Source: Bryobacterales bacterium
Lineage (GTDB): Bacteria > Acidobacteriota > Terriglobia > Bryobacterales > UBA6623
Reading direction: 5' to 3'
Assembly (NCBI GenBank): GCA_026713545.1
Contig: JAPOOG010000006.1
Location: forward strand, 1-64,000
Length of the DNA stretch: 64,000 nucleotides
The number at the start of each line of letters is the position of its first letter. The stretch's first letter is position 1. The position numbers and the translations under genes were made by a program. Below, piece after piece: positions 8,633 to 15,760 of the stretch. The notes beneath the pieces are model-generated. The model saw nothing but the letters and a program-made list of their open reading frames with translations. It was not told the origin of the DNA and made no database searches.

Positions 8633-9070
8633 TCAGCTCTCTGCCGTCCGCTCCGATAGGACGCCAAGTTCCTTACATCTAGGGTCAAGCCTCTTGAAGA
8701 ACTGCGGGGGGTGGAACCCAGCGAGCCTTCTCCGCAACTCTTTGAGCTTGATGGAACGTTTCAGAGTGCAAACTTCCCGGAGAACGATGGCGTGTGCATC
8801 CGCAGTCCCGGCGAAATAGTGGTCAAACTCACAGCGCGAAACGGCAACCTTGTCACCAAACGCGTTCCATAACTCATCGTGTGATCCTGAAAACACTCCT
8901 TCCACAATCGCACAGGCCTCTACGCGGGCCCTCGGGTGAGTACTGTAGATCCACACACGTGTGCCGGGCTGCACAGCCATCTTACGGCGACGGAGTTCCA
9001 CTGTCTTCCGGCCACTGACCAAGTTCTCACAGTGCCGTGGATGGAGGGAAATCAGGATATCGCTACACAT
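8633..9070 (-). CDS. ASCH-domain protein
   Basis: A 145-residue protein beginning MCSDILISLHPRHCENLVSGRKTVELRRRKM, the standard opening of the ASCH fold, a PUA-like beta barrel. ASCH proteins bind RNA or modified nucleosides; some (YqfB type) hydrolyse N4-acetylcytidine. The GRKTVELRR motif and a later RCEFDHYFAG segment fit the family; catalytic residues for YqfB-like activity cannot be confirmed by eye. Its start overlaps the end of the upstream GNAT-PIN gene by 8 bp, so the two are translated as a pair. It probably reads or erases a nucleic-acid mark made or cut by its partner; that is inference. Confidence 0.8.
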   Translation of the reverse strand: MCSDILISLHPRHCENLVSGRKTVELRRRKMAVQPGTRVWIYSTHPRARVEACAIVEGVFSGSHDELWNAFGDKVAVSRCEFDHYFAGTADAHAIVLREVCTLKRSIKLKELRRRLAGFHPPQFFKRLDPRCKELGVLSERTAES

Positions 9071-11276
9071 AGGGCTGACCTTCGTCGATCAAAGAGATGA
9101 GCTGTTGGTGTGAGATCCGCTTGGAGGTTACGAAACTGGAACCGTCGTCACATCCAAGTTCACGCAGTCGATCCAGTGTAACCGGATTCTTGAACTTCAT
9201 GACCATATCGAATCGCGTAATGCAGCACCTATCCTTCCCTGCGATGACGTCGGATTCATTGCCGCCAAGAACGCCACCACGCCTGACCGAATCGGCCTCC
9301 ATCTCGGGTACTCCTATCCAGTTCTCGACGGATCGAGCACACGCGATAAGCAATCCCCTTCCGCCGCCCTTCTTTGATTCATAGAAGCAGAGAATCGTGC
9401 CTTGCCTGAGAACTGGCAGTGTGGCGATCTGACTGTAGTACGTTCGAGTCGATAGGAGGCGTGCTTCGTAACAGAACAATGCACGCTGGTCAGACGTGCC
9501 CAACAACCGCTCTGCGTACTCCGCACGAATGGGAATGATCGCGCCGGGCCGGTTATTCAAGAGTAACAGTGCTGGACCCACAAGTTCCTCAAATTCGTGG
9601 AGCGGGATCGATAGGGCCGTGCCGCGTGGACTGATCACCGTCACGACAGTATTCGCCCCATGAAAATCCGGCAGAATTCTAGGCAGTTCAAGCTGCACCC
9701 TCTGGGCAAGCGACGAAGAGATTTCGTTCCAGTTCTCCTCACGCAGCACTCGCCCAAGGCACACCTTATGAAAGGAACCCTGGTTCTTGGATCCTTGTGC
9801 AACAGCACGCCTGAACCCAAGCCGAGTCACCACTGCATCCACAGAATTCGACACATGAGAAAGAATCCTCAACTCGACCGTCCCGAATGAGCACGAATCG
9901 TTTATCAGCGCTGAGAAGAGACAGTCCAGCGAAGGTTCTGCATCCGATACCGATTCATCGACGTAAACAAACACGTCAACCTTCGGAGTAACCTTCTGTG
10001 GGGCTGACCAGGACGCGTATGCGATGGTTCGAGCATCGACGCGTACGGCAAGACGACGACGAGGCGAACCGCTGTGCCCCTCCGCCAAGGCATTCTGCTG
10101 TTCTTCCATTGGGACATGTATGGATGTTAAAAACGCTTCATTCTGGCCACGGTCCTCCTCACGCACTTCAACTGCTTCGATGCTGCTTTCTCCTAAGTAA
10201 TTGTGAGCCAGGTGTTCACGATCAATCCATTCGGGCGGGACCAGCCACTCTGCGAACTCCGACACACCGACAACGTTGACACTGAACTTGTGCAAGAGCA
10301 CGGCCTGTCTCTTGAGGATCGCCTTATCGCTCGTTATGAAGCCTGCCGCGTGGTTGTAAGCGGCTGTCGCCAAATGCCTAAGGTCCGAATGGTCCCGAGT
10401 CTTGAGACGTTTTTGACGAGCCCGGACGGGGAAGACAAGTTTCCCCAGTTCTAAGGTGAGCCGTTTCAACTCAGGATCCGGCAGGTTTGGAAACTGTGGC
10501 AACGTCTCAGCGAATTCCAGTATTGGATCGTCTTCTTGCTCTCTTCCTGCTGTTGTGAGTTCTGCGATGAACTCCGGCGCAACGAATAGGCGGATAGAGT
10601 TCGCTAAGCTTGCTGAGATAATCTTCTGTACGTCCTTTGCTCCGGGTCGCTTCTTGATCAGATCCATTAGCACGTTTATGTCAAACGCATAGACAGGTGA
10701 TTTCTCGTACAAACGTTCGGCGAGTCGCAGGTCATGATCGGTCGGTGACTGCGCCGAATCGAGCATGTCAAACAAAGTAGGGGTATTTAGCTGTCTCTGT
10801 CTGACGAGGATGTTCCGATTGCTGGTCGTTCCTCCCGGCCGAGTGTCAACGATCTCGAAGCGATGGTGATCCCAGAACGCATTGGCGGTCAGGTCATCCG
10901 CAACCCGCGCCGAAATGCTCAAGCAATTCCAAGACTCGGCTTCTTTTACGAGGCGGCTCAAGAGAATAGAGCCAATCCCGTGGCGACGCCAAGCTTCTTT
11001 TACGGCTATCTGAAATATTCGCAGCCTGGGAAACCCGCCACCAAAATACAGGTGGCCTGCGTACTCCTCGCCTCGATCAGTCTTAACGACGGCAACCCAC
11101 AACTTCCCCTGGTGAGCTGCATCTTCGTAGGCACTCGGAGGGAAAAAGCCGAGCGCTTGCCGCTCCGAGTCTGCAGAGGTCTGAACCGCTTCGACGTACG
11201 CTTCGACCTCAGCAGGTTTTTGCCGAATGGAAATTGCCGTCAATGGGTCGCTTTTCGAAGTCTGAGGTCGCTTCAT
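9063..11276 (-). CDS. GNAT acetyltransferase-PIN nuclease fusion with C-terminal PUA-like region
   Basis: A 737-residue multidomain protein. Residues about 15-160 form a GNAT acetyltransferase with the acetyl-CoA loop RRHGIG (97-102) and FWDHHRFE in the last helix. Residues about 193-345 form a PIN ribonuclease with the four acidic positions visible: D199 (FDINVLMD), E235/E239, D295/D298 (RDHSDLRH) and D317 (TSDKA). A second, weaker GNAT-like segment around residues 410-510 ends in TRLGFRRAV. The last ~130 residues (GTILCFYESKKGGGRGLLI onward) resemble a PUA/EVE/ASCH-type barrel. Combining an acylating domain with a ribonuclease suggests a toxin-like or defence protein acting on tRNA or other RNA. 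It overlaps the downstream ASCH gene. I know no experimentally described system with this exact layout; domain calls are from motifs, and the two C-terminal ones are tentative. Confidence 0.8.
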   Translation of the reverse strand: MKRPQTSKSDPLTAISIRQKPAEVEAYVEAVQTSADSERQALGFFPPSAYEDAAHQGKLWVAVVKTDRGEEYAGHLYFGGGFPRLRIFQIAVKEAWRRHGIGSILLSRLVKEAESWNCLSISARVADDLTANAFWDHHRFEIVDTRPGGTTSNRNILVRQRQLNTPTLFDMLDSAQSPTDHDLRLAERLYEKSPVYAFDINVLMDLIKKRPGAKDVQKIISASLANSIRLFVAPEFIAELTTAGREQEDDPILEFAETLPQFPNLPDPELKRLTLELGKLVFPVRARQKRLKTRDHSDLRHLATAAYNHAAGFITSDKAILKRQAVLLHKFSVNVVGVSEFAEWLVPPEWIDREHLAHNYLGESSIEAVEVREEDRGQNEAFLTSIHVPMEEQQNALAEGHSGSPRRRLAVRVDARTIAYASWSAPQKVTPKVDVFVYVDESVSDAEPSLDCLFSALINDSCSFGTVELRILSHVSNSVDAVVTRLGFRRAVAQGSKNQGSFHKVCLGRVLREENWNEISSSLAQRVQLELPRILPDFHGANTVVTVISPRGTALSIPLHEFEELVGPALLLLNNRPGAIIPIRAEYAERLLGTSDQRALFCYEARLLSTRTYYSQIATLPVLRQGTILCFYESKKGGGRGLLIACARSVENWIGVPEMEADSVRRGGVLGGNESDVIAGKDRCCITRFDMVMKFKNPVTLDRLRELGCDDGSSFVTSKRISHQQLISLIDEGQPYV

Positions 11277-11415
11277 ACCTCAAACCCTCCCTTCAAGCCT
11301 GCTCAAGACGTCAAACACGTCATGATAGTAACGTTTACGCTGGCCACGGGCCATAGGTGACACCGCTTCAACTTAGCGCCAAGCCGCGCACCGGCAGCGG
11401 ATCGAGTCTAGTGGA

Positions 11416-11537
11416 CTCGTGTTTCACAACTCCTGAGTTATGGCACTGCCACGCCCCCGTTGATTTAATGGGACTTATGCCGTGCCGTGAGTTTGTGTTT
11501 TTGTCCGGATGTCAAAAACAAAGTTGTGACACACGAG
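11416..11537. mobile_element. Possible MITE or IS remnant
   Basis: The segment is bounded by CTCGTGTTTCACAAC (11416-11430) and GTTGTGACACACGAG (11523-11537), which are inverted copies of each other at 14 of 15 positions. No open frame of note lies inside the 122 bp. Size, terminal inverted repeats and lack of coding capacity fit a miniature element. I see no clear target-site duplication. Confidence 0.4.
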
Positions 11538-11590
11538 GCTGCGTCAACCAGTTTGCTGGGCCGCCAGCGCGGGCCAGTCGGCGCCAAGTA

Positions 11591-11611
11591 GTCCCTACCG
11601 GCAGTAGGGAC
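11591..11611. other. Perfect hairpin
   Basis: GTCCCTAC, loop CGGCA, GTAGGGAC: 8 bp perfectly paired with no T-run after it. Role unknown; it lies just upstream of the first long direct repeat. Confidence 0.4.
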
Positions 11612-11666
11612 CACCCTCGAAGGGAACCGAATTGGTGACCGAGGCCGCGTTGCTGGAGGTGCTATA

Positions 11667-11912
11667 GGGGTCCACCCTCGATCTGAAAACGCCGCCAGCG
11701 GCCTCCTGGCTCGACTTTTTTTCGCCGGCGAGTTCGCGATCGGGGTTTGAGGCCTCGCCTGTCGGTTCGACCGCTCTCGAGGCCTGCGAGCTGCTGCGGC
11801 CTCGACCTGGTTGCATTCTCCAGCACCGCCAGGAGACCTCCGTGTTGGCGACACACCTGCTCAACGGAGACTCCAGGAAATCAGAGCGGGAAGAGGAGTC
11901 CATCCGGCCACC
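11667..11912. repeat. Long direct repeat flanking the PIN gene, left copy
   Basis: About 245 bp with strong similarity to 13553-13806 in the same orientation. Shared landmarks include CTGAAAACGCC, a CTTTTTTTCGCCGGCGAG stretch, TTTGAGGCCTCGCC, GGTTCGACCGCTCT, GGCCTCGACCTGGTTGC and GTCCATCCGGCC. On the minus strand both copies contain a GVxVEQV stretch (GVSVEQVCRQHG here, GVAVEQVWSPHRG in the other), faintly like the start of an IS accessory protein, but both frames are broken. Probably a degenerate IS fragment or recombination repeat; the family is not identified. Confidence 0.75.
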
Positions 11913-12381
11913 ACCTCTGTGCGAGAATCGAGGACAGGATGCGCGAAGCCACGCTGCTCAAGGTCCTCGAACGTTCTGAATGCCGCATCCTGGTCCACCA
12001 TTCCGGCAAGCCCTCGTAGGAGAACCGCCCATGACCCTGGATCAACTCGACAATGGGAGAGATCTCCGACCCATCAGTTCGTCCCCGCGCCTGCAGGGAA
12101 CAGGGCCGTGACCAGTATTCCTGAATGGCTGAAGACGGAACATCCCTGGGAGGTGATAGAGACGGGCCTGGCACATGTGGTCGGGAACCGGGTCGAGGCG
12201 ATCTTCGCCAGTGGATTTCCGCCCTGGCGGGCGAGCTTGCGGTTGGCGAGGGCCTTCTCCCGGGCCTCGGCTAGGGGGACCAGGTCGAGGCAGCTGAGTC
12301 CGAGATCACGGCGGCGGCCACTGGCGAGTCGATCGCTCTGCTGCCGACACGTGCCATCGCCTCCAAGTGAACGGACAAACG
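11913..12381. other. Remnant-rich gap before the PIN gene
   Basis: No intact gene. It contains the minus-strand integrase fragment listed separately and short open stretches without recognisable family content. No promoter for the PIN gene could be picked out with confidence. Confidence 0.4.
12200..12319 (-). pseudogene. Remnant of a tyrosine integrase N-terminal arm
   Basis: The minus strand encodes RRRDLGLSCLDLVPLAEARE followed by KALANRKLARQGGNPLA. This is the characteristic N-terminal (DUF4102-type) segment of phage/genomic-island tyrosine integrases, normally G.....VSLAEAR..A...R.....G.DP. No catalytic domain follows in any frame, so only about 40 residues survive. It lies just upstream of the PIN gene, within the area bounded by the long direct repeats, and points to a lost island or prophage. 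Confidence 0.7.
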
Positions 12382-13464
12382 ATGATGAGTGAAGAGGTGC
12401 GACCGGCAACGGCAGGCCCCTCCGTATCCTTTACAGATCGGAGGACCATTGAGGCCCAGGAAGTGCTGGTCTTCGACAGCTCCACGTTCATCAGGGAAAT
12501 CGGCCTGATGTCGACGAAAGGCTCCGCGCTGAAGCATTACCTGTATTGCCGCGGAACGCAACTCGTTGTGCCGCAAGCGGGCGCGGAGGAGTACGAACGG
12601 AACTTGGCCAAAGTAGCGATAGGGAAAATTCATCAGATCCAGAAGGAATTGCGCTGGCTGGCACAATTTTGCGACGGAATCGCCGGTTGGTCGGCACCCG
12701 GCGACGATGTCATCAAGAGTCGAGCGAAGACGCTCGCTAGGGGAGATAGCCATGGGGCGATTTTTCTCCCGGAAACCGACAATATCCGGGCACGGGCACG
12801 GAACAGAAACTCGGCGGAACGGCCACCGGGCCACCTGAAGGGCGGAATAGGGGACTGCAGAATCTGGGAACAGTGCCTGGAGTTGTTGTCCGGCCATAAC
12901 GTCGTTTTCGTTGCCGAGGACAAGGATTTTCGAAGCCGCCAAGAAGGCAAGTCGCTGCACCCGCAGCTACGCGCAGAAGCGGAAGAAGCTGGAGCCGGGC
13001 GAAGCCTGACATTCCACTCCGACATGGAATCGCTGCTGCGCGAGCTGAAGAGCGAGATACCTCCGATACCGGATGATGCAATCTTCGAGTTTATCTACGA
13101 CGTGAACAGTGGAACGATCCAGGAATTGCAGTCGAACAGCGGGTGCCGACCGACGTCGACCGGCACGATAAAGCAAACACGGCTGGCCACGGAGGCTTGC
13201 GAAATCATCGAAGTCCGCCTGGAAGTGGAGGACAGATGGAAGAGCCCGGAGCGAGCGACACCGCTATGCTTCAAACTGTCCGGCTCGTGCCGCTACCATC
13301 TCGGGGAAAAGCGACTTGCCGACCTGAGGACCGATGGGGTGCATCTGACGATGACGGAGCCGGATGGCTCGGTTCATGCTGTGAAAGGCAGCCGCGTGAA
13401 CCTGCAGGGACATTGCTACATCGGACCTGAACCAATTCACCCCGAGCTCGGAACCGTGGAGTAG
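12382..13464 (+). CDS. PIN-domain protein (probable ribonuclease)
   Basis: A 360-residue protein. The first ~190 residues form a PIN domain with the expected acidic residues: D32 in VFDSSTFIRE, E69/E70 in AEEYERNL, D158 in GDCRIWEQ and D180/D182 in FVAEDKDF. PIN domains use these to bind Mg or Mn ions and cleave RNA. The C-terminal ~170 residues are unlike anything I recognise; they look beta-rich with a LCFKLSGSCRYHL segment and may bind a partner or target. It is far longer than VapC toxins and has no small antitoxin gene beside it. ATG 12382 is preferred over a GTG at 12367; neither has a clear Shine-Dalgarno. It sits between two ~250-bp direct repeats, as if inserted or exchanged as a cassette. 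Confidence 0.75.
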   Translation: MMSEEVRPATAGPSVSFTDRRTIEAQEVLVFDSSTFIREIGLMSTKGSALKHYLYCRGTQLVVPQAGAEEYERNLAKVAIGKIHQIQKELRWLAQFCDGIAGWSAPGDDVIKSRAKTLARGDSHGAIFLPETDNIRARARNRNSAERPPGHLKGGIGDCRIWEQCLELLSGHNVVFVAEDKDFRSRQEGKSLHPQLRAEAEEAGAGRSLTFHSDMESLLRELKSEIPPIPDDAIFEFIYDVNSGTIQELQSNSGCRPTSTGTIKQTRLATEACEIIEVRLEVEDRWKSPERATPLCFKLSGSCRYHLGEKRLADLRTDGVHLTMTEPDGSVHAVKGSRVNLQGHCYIGPEPIHPELGTVE

Positions 13465-13552
13465 GGAGCAACGGACGTGAAGCCCGTAATGGCCACGGAT
13501 CATCACATGATTGAATTGTCAGCAGAATCCTCCAAGGCGTGGGCGTGCGGCT

Positions 13553-13806
13553 GGGGTCAGGTGGACAGCCTCGCTCTGAAAACGCCACCAGTGGCCTCCT
13601 GGCGCAACTTTTTTTCGCCGGCGAGCTCGTGAAGGGAGTTTGAGGCCTCGCCGGGCGGTTCGACCGCTCTCCAGGCCTGCGAGCTACTACGGCCTCGACC
13701 TGGTTGCCTTCTCCAGCGTCGGCGGCGCCTCGGTGGGGGCTCCACACCTGCTCGACGGCGACTCCAGCAAATCTAAGCGGGGATAGGGGTCCATCCGGCC
13801 GCCGGC
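13553..13806. repeat. Long direct repeat flanking the PIN gene, right copy
   Basis: Right-hand copy of the element at 11667-11912, same orientation, with the same order of landmarks and many substitutions and small indels. It also ends in GTCCATCCGGCC. It begins about 90 bp after the PIN stop codon and fills most of the 350-bp gap before the SRAP remnant. Confidence 0.75.
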
Positions 13807-13813
13807 GTTGCGG

Positions 13814-14487
13814 TCAAACCAGCCCGCTGTCTGATAGGGGTGTCAGGATGTCCGGATCGTCGTTGCGGACGCTGTTCACGCGGGTACTGACGGCGCACCT
13901 CTCGAAGGGGCCGTCATAAGGTTCCCGCGCCAGCTCGAGCAACGCCGGCAGCGGCGTCCGCGGGTCGAGCCAGTTCGTGAACCAACGGGGATCGATGATC
14001 GCCGGCTGGCGATGGTGGAGGTCTTCGAGGCCTGGGGAGGCCTTCGTGGTGATGATGGTGAAGGTCTCCAGTGGCCCGTCGCCGGGATCCCAGCGCTCCC
14101 ATAGAGCGGCGAGCCGTCCTTCAAGGTCAGGTAATAAGGCCACTTGCCGCGGCCTGTTTGTTGCCACTCGAACCAGCCGTCGACCGGCAGCAGGCAGCGG
14201 CGTAACTGGAAGGCGGCACGGAACAACGGCTTGTAGTGGACGGACTCGGCGCGGGGATTGATCAGGCGGGAACCCGTCCTGGCGTCTCGCGCCCAGGGGG
14301 GCGCCAAACCCCAGCGCAGCCGGACGATTGCGCGGGTGCCGTGCTGCTCGACCCGGCAGGCGGTGAAGTCCTGCCCGGGCGCGCCGTTGTAGCGAGGTGG
14401 TCGATCAGGCGGCAGCGGTGTTGCCCTAACACCGTACAGGTTTCCAATCTGATCCGGAGACAGTTGCTGTGTGATCCTGCCGCACAT
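13814..14487 (-). pseudogene. SOS response-associated peptidase (SRAP/YedK/HMCES family), frameshifted
   Basis: SRAP proteins form a thiazolidine crosslink with abasic sites in single-stranded DNA through Cys2. The N-terminal part from ATG 14487 is typical: MCGRITQ with Cys2, RYNGAPGQ, a WGLAPPWA motif, LINPRAESV and the LLPVDGWFEW active-site segment. Near 14100-14115 the frame breaks after LKDGSPL; the family sequence resumes in another frame with ALWERWDPGDGPLETFTIIT and continues to STRVNSVRNDDPDIL. A few residues of the usual FAGLWERW motif are missing. It is either a recent pseudogene or carries a sequencing error. SRAP genes often sit in defence islands. Confidence 0.85.
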
Positions 14488-14661
14488 CGTCGTTTCCTCA
14501 AGCCAGTGGTCGCTCCCAACTGAAACCGCCATGTCGGTGCTGAGTTTGCGGTTCGGCTTTCCTGCCGGTCCTGTGGGGATTCTTTCCTGCACTGCCCGTC
14601 ATGCCTGAATTGTAAGCCCTCAGACTTGTTCGTTCTCCAGCGCCGTGGGGAGTAGTTCCGT

Positions 14662-14754
14662 GTGGCCTCGGCAGAAGCGCAAACCCTTGGAATATCAACC
14701 GAAGAAGTCGTCATGCTGACCCTCGACGCGGGCCTCCCGCAGCTCGAACCCTAA
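14662..14754 (+). pseudogene. Gene tail of the TEEVV/AGLPQL family
   Basis: A short frame from GTG 14662 to TAA 14752-14754 reads AEAQTLGISTEEVVMLTLDA then GLPQLEP. It matches the C-terminus of the intact gene at 15381-15749 and the remnant at 8185-8280. The membrane part of the full gene is absent, so it is a 3'-end fragment, although the 30 codons remain open. Confidence 0.6.
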
Positions 14755-14805
14755 AGCGACTATCGCTGCTCATCCAGCCATCGCAGAAAGGATGCTTTCC
14801 ACGAC
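14755..14805 (+). repeat. Seam repeat, partial copy D
   Basis: The sequence after the gene tail (GCTGCTCATCCAGCCATC, then GGATGCTTTCC) matches the corresponding stretch between the gene tail and seam repeat copy B at 8281-8315. Similarity fades after GATGCTTTCC, so the hairpin core is missing. Tail plus seam thus recur as one compound unit at 8185-8388 and 14662-14805. Confidence 0.5.
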
Positions 14806-15009
14806 TTCCACACGAGCGGTTCCTGGCGGGCTTCAGAGAAACCCTACTTAGAGGCCTCAGCATATCCCGCCAGAGCCGTTGCGGCCGTCCAGTCCCGCCA
14901 GTCCTGCCGGCAGCGCCCCAATATCTAGTAGCTGCAAAGGCCTGCGCACACCTACATCTTGGGACTTGTTATTTCGTCTTTTCTTCGCCATACTGCGCAG
15001 TGGCGCGCC

Positions 15010-15249
15010 ATGCGGCTCGGCGACTACATCGATGCGGGCTGGTCTTTTCATGCGGTGTGCCGTGCCTGCGGCCACAAGGCCCGGATCTGGCCGATCGATG
15101 TACTCAAGCTCTGCCCGGCAGCACACCGCAGCATGCGCCTGCTCGACATTGAGCGGCGGCTACTCTGCCGCGATTGCCACCGGCGCCGCGGTCGCCTCGA
15201 AGCCGAACCGAAGGTCATGAAGCAATCCTTTATCGCAGGGCTGATCTGA
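15010..15249 (+). CDS. Small zinc-ribbon-like protein
   Basis: A 79-residue protein starting at ATG 15010 (MRLGDYIDAGWSFHAVCRAC). Two CxxC pairs, CRAC near residue 18 and CRDC near residue 55, form a likely single zinc-binding ribbon, with an IDVLKLCP segment between. Similar small proteins of unknown function are frequent in rhizobia and other alphaproteobacteria and often lie in mobile regions. A longer frame upstream from 14959 is open but the MRLGDY start fits relatives better. Function unknown. Confidence 0.6.
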   Translation: MRLGDYIDAGWSFHAVCRACGHKARIWPIDVLKLCPAAHRSMRLLDIERRLLCRDCHRRRGRLEAEPKVMKQSFIAGLI

Positions 15250-15295
15250 CGGTCTCGGCTTTGTGCGAGCGGGGATTCGGTATACCCTAGGCTCC

Positions 15296-15373
15296 ATGGA
15301 CCCAGCGAACCCCCTGCTCCTTTTCGCCCTGGCGGTGTTTACCCTCTTCTGTATCCGGCTGCTCATGTCGTAA
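15296..15373 (+). CDS. Possible 25-residue membrane peptide
   Basis: ATG 15296 to TAA 15371-15373 encodes MDPANPLLLFALAVFTLFCI plus RLLMS. It has one hydrophobic helix with a positively charged end, as in small membrane proteins and type I toxin peptides. No clear Shine-Dalgarno lies upstream. It ends 7 bp before the next membrane gene. Too short for certainty. Confidence 0.3.
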   Translation: MDPANPLLLFALAVFTLFCIRLLMS

Positions 15374-15380
15374 GACTCAC

Positions 15381-15749
15381 GTGGCCGCGCTCCTCGTTAC
15401 CCTCGCTCGGCGGAGGCCACGACCCTCCGTACAAGCTCTCGTCACCGTTCATCTTTGGCTCGCAAGCATCGCTTTCGCCGTTGATCTGGTCGCTAATATC
15501 GCGATTCAGGCCCCCGAAGCGCTTACCGTGGTCTACAAGTTCTCCACTCTCGCAGCCATCATCACAGCAACCGCCACAGTCTTGATCTGGACCTTCAGCG
15601 CCAGATCGGCCGCTTTCTTGCCGCCCGACGGTGATCTGAGGCTTGCGGCGGAAGCAAAACGCCTTGGGGTGTCTACCGAAGAAGCCGCCATGCGAGCGCT
15701 TGATGCCGGACTGCCGCAGCTCAAACTCCGTCCACACACGGGGGGGTAG
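15381..15749 (+). CDS. Small membrane protein with conserved AGLPQL tail
   Basis: A 122-residue protein starting at GTG 15381. Two hydrophobic segments (about residues 18-42 and 53-72) suggest a double-pass membrane protein. The C-terminal ~40 residues, LAAEAKRLGVSTEEAAMRAL then DAGLPQL, are soluble and recur as fragments at 8185-8280 and 14662-14754. The tail has an alternating helical pattern that could bind DNA or a partner, but no named family is recognised. Confidence 0.5.
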   Translation: MAALLVTLARRRPRPSVQALVTVHLWLASIAFAVDLVANIAIQAPEALTVVYKFSTLAAIITATATVLIWTFSARSAAFLPPDGDLRLAAEAKRLGVSTEEAAMRALDAGLPQLKLRPHTGG

Positions 15750-15760
15750 CTAGGCAGCGA

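Larger units (their letters stand above)
11277..11666. other. Intergenic stretch with small inverted repeats
   Basis: About 390 bp without a convincing gene. It holds a 122-bp segment bounded by inverted repeats (11416-11537) and a short perfect hairpin (11591-11611), both listed separately. It leads into the first of two long direct repeats. Confidence 0.5.
14488..15009. other. Gap with repeat fragments
   Basis: About 520 bp between the SRAP remnant and the zinc-ribbon gene. It contains the TEEVV-type tail (14662-14754) and a partial seam repeat (14755-14805). No other gene is seen. Confidence 0.4.
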
